From the NCBI GenBank assembly GCA_027625915.1, contig JANTQA010000012.1, positions 3,742,501-3,806,500 of the forward strand: a stretch of DNA of 64,000 nucleotides. The letters run 5' to 3'. Shown here piece after piece: positions 26,995 through 37,800 of the stretch. The stretch comes from Anaeramoeba flamelloides. Its lineage: Eukaryota > Metamonada > Anaeramoebidae. Each line of letters starts with the position of its first letter. Positions within the stretch are counted from its first letter, which is position 1. Both the position numbers and the translations under genes were made by a program. The notes under the pieces were generated by a model. That model had not been told where the DNA came from, ran no database searches, and saw only the letters and a program-made list of their open reading frames with translations.

Positions 26995-27905
26995 TATGTT
27001 TACAGTTTTTTAAAGTTCTACAATTAAAATAGAACTTTTAAAAGGAGGATCAAATTGTACAATTCATCTCTTAAAAGAGAGTCAATTTTGAAAAAATTTA
27101 TGTTCTTCAAAAAAAAAGATTTCCTGAATTATAACAAAAAAGTACAAAAACATTTAAGGTTTACTATCCCTAAAATTTGAAAAGAGAATATCTTGTGTTG
27201 TTTGTTACCACTTATTAATTTGGTTCTTAGCTGATTGATCTTGTGTTTAGTATGGATTTTAATAGTGGTTCAAAATGGCAATTTTTGACAATTTATTTTT
27301 TTTTTTTTCCGAAATCAGAAATGAAGAGTGTAAGATTAATAGATTGGTAGGTGTTTAAGAATAAATTTAAAATTTTGGGTTGTAGAAGAAAATGTAGATT
27401 TACTTTTTTGTCAATTAGCTTTATGAAAAAAAAATGTTTTTTAAAAGGAACCCAATAAAACCAAACTTAATTAAAAATTTCAATCAACAACTTAACAAAC
27501 AACATTTTTTCATAACTTAAGTTCCGATATATTAGTCTTACAATATTCAATTCGGATTTCGGAAAAAAAAAAAAATAAATTGTCAAAAATTGCCATTTTG
27601 AACTACTATTAAAATTCTAACCAAGTACAAGATCGATCAGCTAAGAACCAAATTAACAAGTGGTAACAAACAACACACGATAATCTCTTTTCAAATTTCA
27701 AAGATTGTAAACCTTAAACTTATTGTATTCCTAATTTATATTTTTTTCAAAACACAACAGAATTAACCATTAAAATTGATTTGATCGTAGGTATACTATT
27801 GGATACTAAATTAGATCTTGTATTGAAAAAGAAGAAAAAACATTACGAATTTTATTTTAAAAAAATGTGCTTCATGACCCTAAATAAGTATTTTAACCAA
27901 TGTAG
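26995..27905 (-). repeat. Dispersed repeat family F3, copy 2, split by an insertion
   Basis: The left part (26995-27153) aligns with 4790-4925: GTTCTA, GGAGGATCAAATTGTACAA, then TTATGTTCTTCAAAAAA. The right part (27718-27905) aligns with 4955-5110: CTAATTTATA, TTGATTTGATCGTAGG, TATACTATTGGAT. The fold-back element at 27154-27717 lies exactly between them, so F3 was present first. Confidence 0.7.
27154..27717. mobile_element. TTAA-flanked fold-back element, copy A
   Basis: Long terminal inverted repeats of about 185 bp (27158-27345 and 27528-27713) enclose a central region of about 180 bp. The ends read TTAA-GGTTTACTATCCC and GATTGTAAACC-TTAA. Inside the arms, TTGGTTCTTAGCTGAT faces ATCAGCTAAGAACCAA, and GGCAATTTTTGAC faces GTCAAAAATTGCC. 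Size without TTAA is 556 bp. There is no open frame, so it is non-autonomous. TTAA target duplication is typical of the piggyBac group, but the terminus is not the usual CCC-start, so that link is inference. Confidence 0.88.
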
Positions 27906-30900
27906 CTATCACAACCAAAGGTCTTTAATAAAAATTACTTGCTATTTGTTGTAAATTATAATAGTACTAAAGATCTCAATTGTCTCTAAAATTATATTTT
28001 AAGAAAACCACACTAATAGTTCTTGTCCAATTAAATATAATCATATCGTTATTAAAAACTCAAACCCTTTTGGTCAATACGGTACATTTTGAGATAATTT
28101 TAAGGGTTAAATAATCAATCTAAAGACTTCAAAATTGGAAAATATCTTTCTTAGATTTGTCTCTATATGTAGATTAGTAGTTTCATAAAAAATTCCATTG
28201 TTTGAAAATCTTAAATTATTAACTTTGAGAGATTTTTACAGATTATTTTCGCACATTGGGGATATAATTTTTCAAATATCTAGTTTCTGTTAACAAATTA
28301 TACCAATATAATCAAAATATAATCTATTTTTTTTAATAATTACTGACCAAATCTTGTTTTTTAAAAAAAAATTCAAAATAAAAGTTAGTTTAATAAGATC
28401 TAAAGATCTATTTTTCAATACTATAATATTTTGATTTTGGTTTGGGACCTTTGATTGGAAAAATTTTGACTCAAAAAAATCCTTTCATATCATTTTATTT
28501 TTATTTGTATATCAAACTTATTAAATCCAATAATGAATCGGTTTTTACTATTTAGTATAGGGGATTTTCTATTCATTTAAAAAAAAAGAATTAATACAAT
28601 TAACAGCCATTTATAACACACTTTAATAATAACCTTGTCTAGGATGATAATAACCTGATAAAAATTTTGTAAATAAAGAGTCTAATAGAATTTAAATAGA
28701 AATTAAGTTATTTCCTAAAAAGAATTCAAAACATTTATTATATAATATCGTTTTAAATCTCAATTATAATGTAACGATTTAACGATCCAAAATTAATAAC
28801 AATCATTTATTGCTACCTAACACTAATTTAATTTATTTATTTGCAAATCAATATTTTTTTTTAAAGATATAAAAGTTTCTGAACTTAATTTTATTTGATA
28901 TTTTTTTGTTGTTAAAACTGGTAATTATTTTTGTCTTTTTTAAAACAAAAAAAAATTTTCAATTTTTCTTTGTTTTCCTCTAATGGATTTATCTTGATAA
29001 AATTTACAATAAATTGGTAAACTTAAATAACTATGTTTAATTGATTATAAAAATGGATTGAATTGTAACCATATACTCATTTTTGATAAAAATTGTACAT
29101 AATTCTTTTTACAAATAAAAATTGTATTTTGTTTTTTGATTTTTTTGGAAAGATTATAATAAATTTATTTCAAAATATCAATAATAGATGTTAAATCCAG
29201 TGTTCACATTTTGATTCTTTTTTGAAAAGAACTCAAAATAATTCTTTTTTTGATCTCATAAAATCAAATGATTCTTTTTTCTTCCAATGATAAATCTCAA
29301 CTCATTTCTTACTTACATTCGGTTTTTACAAGGAAACAGATCATTCTCATAATTTAATTATTAAGAATTTTTTTTTTGATTTTCAAAAAGAATTTGATAT
29401 TTCTCAAAAAAATAAATATTTAAGTTTTTTCTATTTGGGATTTTAGTTTCCATCCCCTTTTCATCAACCCTGAAGTTTTTAACTTTCTTCCGCACAATTA
29501 AATTATTTTTCTTTGTAATGGGATCAAAAGATTCTTTTTTTTTTCTAATAGAGTTTTGGTACCAAAATAAAAATTCTTTTTTTGATTCCATGTAACCAGA
29601 ATAAAATAATTTTTTAATTTTTTAGAAAAATTATTCTTCAAATAGACTTTAACAAGTGGAAAATGTTTGTTAAATTATAATTCCAATGAATCTGTTTAAT
29701 ATTATTATTCCAAATGATAATTTTTGAGATTCGAAAAATTCCAAAAAATGGAATCATTTTGGGAACTCTGTTGATGTTGATTTAATCAAAAATAATATTC
29801 GTCTTCCTATAAAATTACCAATTTAAAAATAGAACCGCTTACAAAGAAACTATTATTTAAAATAGAAAAAAAAATTTTTTTCTATAAGTAAAATATCTTA
29901 TTAAAAGTTCAAGCGATTTAACTTCAATTGCATCTCGGTTGACTTTTAAACCAAATCTATTATTTAATCAACCCCTTAAAAAAAAGTAAAAAAAAAATAA
30001 TTTAATTTAAAGTTTCAATAAGGAAGAACTTCAACAAATTTATAAAATAATCATTATTAATTAATTTGTTAAAGTCTTGGATTTTTTTTCTGTCCAATGA
30101 TCTTTAAGGAAGTAAGTACATTTTACCATTTTGGAAAATTTTGATTGTGTAAACCTTGATGAAAAATATTTTTTGAGTACCTTGGGAAATTGAAACTTTG
30201 GAATCAAAATACTAGCCATAGTATATTCAAGGAAAAGAAAGAAAGTAATTCAGAGTTAAATCTTAAAATTTTCTATTTTTTGAAACAGTTTTTTTTTGAT
30301 TAAATATTTTGTTTTATTAAATATGGTTTTGGATCTAGAAATTTGTTTATATAAATAAGGTGAAATTAATCAAAGAATAAACCAAAACAATTGACTGAAA
30401 AGGTGTGTATTTGAAACAAAAATTTTCTTTTAGAAGAACAAACATGATAGACCACCTTTCCTAATATATTTTTTTGAAATCAAAAATGAAAAAAAAAAAA
30501 TCGACCAAAATCTATTTTAGAAGTTTATTTTTCTTTAAATTCTTCCTTTGGATGATAGCTAATTAATTTATAACCTTGACCCCCCATTACTAACTATTGG
30601 TTATTTTTTTAGAAAAATATTTTTTTACTCATTTGCTTTCAAAATTATTTTTTCAAATATTGTTATCAAATAAAACCCAAATAAAAAATATTATTTCAAA
30701 GATTAAAATAAAGGTGTTGAATTCTTGGAATAAAAAAAACAGTTACTAAAGATTCTAAACAAAATAAATTAAAAAATTAGAAAAAATTTCAATCAGATTT
30801 AGAAAATTTTTTTGTTTCTCATTTTAATGGAAATTAAATAATTATAAAATCAAACGAATTCGTAATATATCTTTATTCCAGAAGAGGAATTATAAAAAAC

Positions 30901-31617
30901 ATCTGATATTTTCTGAACCGAACCAGAAACAAGATGAATCAAATGAAAATAGGATATTTAAATTAATTTTGGAAATTTTTTTGAAATAAAAAGTAATTTG
31001 TTTCTCAAAAAATCTAACAAACAAAAGTTTTTCCACGAAGAATTAAAAATAAAAACAAATTTAGGATAATTAATTTTATCAAATGTTACAGATAAGATCA
31101 AGAAATAAATAATTTTTTTTTTATTTTTTCTCGATCAATTTTTTCATTTTTTTGATTTCCATTTCTTATTAGTTGGTTTGGAAATATATTATAATAGGAT
31201 ATATCCCACTCTCTTATTTAGTAAAATATCAATATATTTTGGTAAAGAAATAATTTGAAGAATTCAGTTTCGCATAAATGACGCACACAAAATTTATAAA
31301 ATGTACTTACTTCCTTAAAATTATATTATGGACAAATTGAAATGAACTTTTTGGTTTGTAAATTGGAAGAAGAGAGTGGTTTTGGAAATAAAAATTGTAT
31401 TGGTAATTTTTTGATTTGGCATTAACCATTTTAATTTGCTCATATTTTCTCGTTTTTTATGAAACAAAATAATTCCAAAGAATTAGAAATTATAAATATA
31501 TAATTGAAGGTTTTTCTTTTGTCGATTGCCATTTAATTAAAAATTTGAAATGAAAATTTGAAATTAATTATTTATTATTTGTATAATACTGTAAAGTAGT
31601 CAGATAATATATTGACC

Positions 31618-31650
<33 letters not shown>

Positions 31651-31823
31651 GTAAGGTTTTATAATTAATCAGAGATTAATAGTCTTATCATCACCATTAT
31701 CATTTTTTTTTAAAGTTTTTTTGAGTAGAAAAGAAAGAATGGTAAATAGATTTTTAATTAAATAAAAAGAGGAACCTCAATATTTGACAAAATACATCGT
31801 ATGGCATTAGAAAAGCAAAAAAA

Positions 31824-34800
31824 TTATAAAAATATTGGCATTGATACTCTTGGTGGAGTTTCTCTTTCTTCATCTGGGACTGCAGAAAATATTTTGTAAT
31901 TTCTATTTAATTTATCATCTAGAATCAATATTGATGCAACGTTTCCACTTCTATTCAGAGTAATAATCAAATATAAAGTAATTTGAAATAAAAAGTAAAA
32001 AAATTAATAATTAATTAATAAATTATGACCAGTTCATTTAAAAAAAAAACAATAAGAATAAAATAAAAGTTTAGAATTCAGTATTTTGAAATTAACCACT
32101 TAAATAAAAAACTGTAATTGAGTGCCTGAATTAAAAATTTTAAGAAGTAAAAAAAAAGTTTAAGGTCAATTAATAAAAAAATTATTGTATTTTATATCCT
32201 TTTATTTTGGAATTTTTGTAAAGTTTTAATTATTTTTCTACATAATTTGGAATTAAATTTTAATTTAATTGTTAAAATTTTTATTCCAGGCACTCAATTA
32301 CAGTTTTTTATTTAAGGCTTCTGTATATCTTCAAAATAACACAAATGCCTATTGTTTTTTTTTATTCAATTATTCATTTTGAAACTATTTGGATTCTTTG
32401 TATTCAATATTTGGGGGAAAAAAATAAATATGAATCAGAAGATTTATTTTTAAATTTATTTTTTTTTACAATAAATCATTTTTTTTCAAAATCCAAGACT
32501 TTTTATCTCTGGACTTTTAAAAGTGGAACTTACTGTGTTCTTATTAAAAAAAATTTTCAATTTTTGGATCTATTGATTTTTTCTAATTTTGAAAAATTTT
32601 TGTTTATCTTTTTTTTTTTTGTTTTTCTTTTATTTTTCTTTTTCTATTTTTTTTGTTTTTTTTTTGTTTTTTTTTTGTTTTTCATTTTGATATTTTTTTT
32701 TTTGCAAAAGATCCCTCAAGTTAGAAAAAAAAAAAGATCTTCGAAAAGACCAATAAACCTTAAGAAATTTGAGGCTGTATAATGTCTTTTAAAATTCATT
32801 AGATATTATAATCAAAAAATCTTCTTGTTAAACCTTTTTTCATTCAAAGTTCAGTAATAAAAAATTAGTAATGCTCTTTTCAAAAATTTATATTCATTTT
32901 GTTTTAGATTTTTGAATTTTCATTTTTCTTAATTTTTTAAATATCAGGTTTTTATATATTTAGAATAATTTAAAAAGTTAACTATTAATAAGATTTAATA
33001 ATCAGTTGTTCTTTAATACAAAAGTATTTATATATTTTTTTTCAATTGATTATTTCAGGTGAGTCACAATTTTTGAAATGGAATTTAGATCAAAATGAAC
33101 ATTATTATTTTTTTCAATAGTTATCTAAGAACTTTAGTTTTTCAATTTTTTAGAAAATATATATTGACTGATTAGATTTATTTCATATTGGCATGTCAAC
33201 TATTCTTTAATGTGTATTATTCTACTTTTTTATTTTTTATTTTTCAAAGGTCAAATTATAAAAAATAATTGATATTTGAAAAATTTTGTTGGGAACATTT
33301 GACACAAACAAAGTTTATTTTTTTTTCACAAATATTGAACAAAAAAGAATCCAAATAGTTTCAAAATGAATCATTGAATAAAAAAAAATTGGTATTATTA
33401 TTGTTTTGTATATATAAAGAATTATTAAATATTGAAATTAATTCTGAAAATTTAAACTTTTAAAAACACAGACAAAAAATTTAATGATCTAAATTATTTT
33501 TAATTATAGTTTTTCTGACGATTCAACTATTGAGAATTATCAGATTATTATTAGTTTATTCATACTGTATTATTGAAACTGACATTTTTATTAAATTTTA
33601 ACAAAAAAATTAAAATTTAATTTAAGAATTACTCTTCACATTTAAACAAAAAATGCAAAATAAATTGTAAGGTTAGAGGTTTTAATCTAGCCAGCAATGT
33701 CCTTTATATCATTAAAGAGGAGAGATGAATCTAGGTTATTTTTGATGAATAATTTATTGGAACCTTAAAGATTATTATGGAAAAATCAAAAGTTATTGGA
33801 ATTAGATTTTTCGTTTTTTTTTTTATTACTAAAATTTAATTTAACGAAAAAAAAATACAAATTAATCATAAAACACAAAAGATTTTTTTTAGGAAAACAT
33901 ATAAAAAATTTAGGATATTTTACAACCCCAATTTATATATATATATATTACTGGAGTTAGAATAAATTGTTGGCCTTTTTGTTAAAAAAAAGTCCTTTGT
34001 TTGAGTTTTGATCATTTTAAATTAAATATTTATTTTAATGTTCTCCTTGATCATTTTATTTTTTCTTTGGTTTAAATTCATTTGCAGGTTTCTTGAATTA
34101 CATTTTTGATGTTTAATTAAAAGTTTGTGAAAAATTCTATTAATAAAGTAAAATGAATCTTTAAGATTGGCATTTTCAGAATTCGAATTGTTGATTCGTT
34201 AATATAGTCACTTGATAAAAGTGTGACAAAAAAAGTTTTTCAAAAGTTTATATCAATAAAATAGATTAAAAACTTGAATAGATCTATTTTTCGGGATTTA
34301 TTAAAAAAAAATTTTTTTTGTTCACACTTTTTTCAAATGACTTTAAAAAAAAAAAAAACACTAAAAACATTTTAGAAATAAAGTTACCGATAAAAATAAT
34401 TAGGAGCACTCCAGATTGTAACTAAGTTTTCCTCTCCATAAGAATAACGATAACCTTCTTGCACGATTTGATGTGCTCTGCAAATTAAAGATAAATCATT
34501 AATGTTATTAAATTCGTTTGTAACCTTTTTTCCAAATAACCATCCTGCACCACGTGGAGAAGTTGCCCATCCTTCGATTTCTTCTGGATCTGACCATACC
34601 AAATCACAAAAAGCTCCTTCATGGGGAACTTCATCCATTCTGTTAATAGCTCTAATTTGATCAATTGTTCTTATTTCTATAATTTGTAGATAAGAAAAAA
34701 AAGAAAAATATAAAAAAACAGAAAAGATTAAATTATTAACAAAAATCCAATTTTGAGAAAACAAACAATAGATTCGAAAAAAAACTTTTTGTTTTATTAT

Positions 34801-37800
34801 TTGTTGAATTTTAATTTAATTTTCAAAATAATAAAAACATTTTGTGAAAGAAAAAGATGTATTTTCATAGTTATTATTATCAATTCATTATGAGAAATAC
34901 AATGAATTTAAAATTGATTTCAAAAAAATGATCTCGTAATGAAAAAAACAGAGTTTTGAACACAGCCAAAGATTTTTTATTTTGGAAATATTTTTTTTAT
35001 TTAGATTTTATTTTTTGTTCTAAAGATAATAAAATAAGTTTTTTTTCAAAAATGTTGACTCACTTTACAATTGTATTGGAATAGGTTTTGGTGAGTTTTA
35101 TCTCAGGTTCCTTATCAAAAAAAATTTTCAATTTTTAGATCGAAATCATTTTATGGAAAATTAATTTTTTTTTTTTTTTTTTTTTTTTAAAACGTAAATG
35201 ATTTGCAAATTTGCTTTTTTATTACAGATCGATAGTTACTTGGTAAAAATGTGTTATTCTAATGTTATTGAAAAGGTGAGAATGATTGTAGAAAAATCTT
35301 ATTGATTTCTATTGGGATTTTATTTGATCTTTAATTGAAGATCAAAATGAACCTTGTTGTTTTTCTCAATCGGGTACCTAAGAATTTTGAGTTTTTCAAT
35401 TTTTTAAGAAAATCTATTGATTGGATCGTTTTATTTAATATAGGTATCAACTATTATTTGATTATATTATTCTAATTTATTTTTTATTTATTCTTCAAAG
35501 GCCAATTATAAAAAATTTTTGATATTTGAAAAAAAAAAAATTTGGGTCACTTTGACAGAAACAAAGTTTAGTTTCAATTACAAACTAATAAACCAAAGTG
35601 TTTCAAAATTCTAAATTTTGAAAAATAATATAAAAAAAAAGAGAAAAGAGAAAAAAACATCTTTTAAATCTTTATGGTATTTCTTCTAGAATGATTAAAG
35701 TTATATTTTTTCAATAAAGTTTAAAATTAATTTTTTTACATTTAATTTGTTAAAATTCAGAAACAAACTATTAGATTATTAATATAAATAAAAATTAATT
35801 TTTTCTTGTATTAATAATTATTATTTTGTAATAAAGTTTTTAAAATTATATTATTCAATCTATTTTTTTGAAAATGATAAAATTAAATTTCAAAAAAAAA
35901 AAATATGTTTCTTTTTTATAATTATTGAAGAAGTGTAAATTACCCTCTCAGCGCCCTTAGACTTGAATTCCCTTTCAGAAATTTAAGCGTGGAATCATAG
36001 ACACTACGATTATTAATTAATAAAAATAATTTCAAACTATCATAGTTTAAAATCAATTCATTAAGATTTATTTCTTTTAATTTATTGTGAAAAATTAATC
36101 TATTTTTTTCATTGGAAGGACATACCCATACAAAATGATCAATATTTTCTATACTTTACTTCTGTTTATACTTTAAACATAAAGGGCAAAATTTATTTGA
36201 ATTTTTATTGATTACATAGTAATATCTATTTAAGCAGTTAGTAAATGTTCTGAATTGAAGTATTGTTGAGCTTGGGGGATAAGTTAAATATTTTTGAGTT
36301 TTAAATATTTTTGATATTTTTTTATTGTGAAATATTTTTGTGGAGTGTTTTCAAGTGCCGTCAAGTGCCTAGGTTTTCCAAAATTTAAAAGAATAGAGTA
36401 AAATCAAAGATTTTAGTCAATTCTTTTGAATTTTGGAAAACCTAACGACACTTCCTACTTTTAGAATTAAAAAATATGTTTCTTGACATTTTTTGAAAAT
36501 TATTTTTTTCCAAAAATCTTCTGAATGTAAAAAAAAATTATATTCTACAAACTTGACACTTAATAGAAATATATATATTTAAGAATATTATCCAAAATTC
36601 CTATTTTGTTTTAAAAATTTCATATCTTTGTGGTTTTTTTCAAGAATTTCAATTGTTTGTTCATTAATATAATACATATACTAAATATTATTTCTGGAAT
36701 AATTCTAAGAATATCAATTTAGAAATATTAATAAAAATGTGAATTTCACAATAAAAGTAAAAAATAAAGAAGATGTTGAATTTACCTGGTGATAAACCTC
36801 CATGTACACATAAGATTGTTTGATCAATTATCTATTAAAAATATTTTTTTGATATAATAAGAATTATAAAAGAAATTTTTTAAAGATTTCAAATTAAAGA
36901 ATATATTATATATAAAATTTAAAATGTGAAATGAAATATTCATTTATCTAATATTTATTGATTTATTTCGTCAAGAAGATCTTTTGATTCGTATCTTCCT
37001 TTGTGAATTTTGAACTTTAAAATGTGTTTTTTATATAAAAATTTAGGAATAAGTTTATATTTACAATTCATTTAGCAAATTGTAACAAGGCAAATTAAGT
37101 AGGAAATTTTTATAAATTTATATTTTATTTTGCTTCAAAAAATAATTCCAAAATAAAAAAATTAATTCATAGCATTCCCGTTTTGATTGTTCACAAAAAT
37201 GAATAATTTTTCACAAAAGTAAAAAAATAAAAATTGATTTGTTTAAAAATTGATATCGCTAATAATTTTACCCCCTTTCGACTGTTGTTCCATTTTTTGT
37301 ATATTTTTGTTACCAATTCACAAATTATTTGTGAAAAAAGTGTCAAAATACCTCGAAAAAAATATTGAAATTTTTAATATTGTTCCAAACACAAGATCAA
37401 AACAGAGTATGTAGTACAGAAATTTTGTTCAGAGCAATGTCACCAAGTAATTTCTTTGTGGGTTCGCATGTTAAAAAATGTTCCCGTCTTTGTGAATCTT
37501 TTTGGAATACAGTATTTCAAAAAAAAAAAATAAATCTTTCTTTTCACAGAATTAACTCGATCACAGGAATAATGAAAATTTTGTTTTTTACATACTCACC
37601 ACGATCATTGAAAAAAATTTTTCAAAAAAAAATTAATTTTTTGCTAATTTTTCATTTTTTAATAACTTTAAATATAAACCAATATTATTGGTTAATAAGA
37701 GATTTTTGATCAGAAATTATTTTTAAACATAATTTAAGTTAAAAAATCCAATTTTACCGGTTCTATTAATATGTTTTTTCAATTGAATAGTAAAAAATTC

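Larger units (their letters stand above)
26219..31823. other. Gene-free stretch between RalGAP and PP6
   Basis: These 5.6 kb separate the 5' end of the RalGAP gene from the 3' end of the PP6 gene; both run leftward. The first 400 bases presumably contain the RalGAP promoter, but no defined element was recognised. It holds a repeat F3 copy split by a fold-back element (26995-27905) and an A-run of nearly 30 bases at 31618-31646. A short cluster of GATTCTTTTTT motifs lies at 29215-29590. The short minus-strand open frame at 29361-29591 lies in that simple-sequence cluster and is not called. Confidence 0.65.

Noticed and set aside
29361-29591. Lys-rich open frame of 76 codons on the minus strand
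   Set aside because: It lies in a cluster of GATTCTTTTTT motifs, is without relatives or neighbouring exons, and is likely chance.
31618-31646. A-run of nearly 30 bases as a possible retroposon tail
   Set aside because: No element body or flanking duplication was found; similar A/T runs occur all over the window.
32345-32782. Open frame of 145 codons on the plus strand inside PP6 intron 7
   Set aside because: Mostly Phe from T-runs, antisense to a placed intron, with no domain; it arises from simple sequence.
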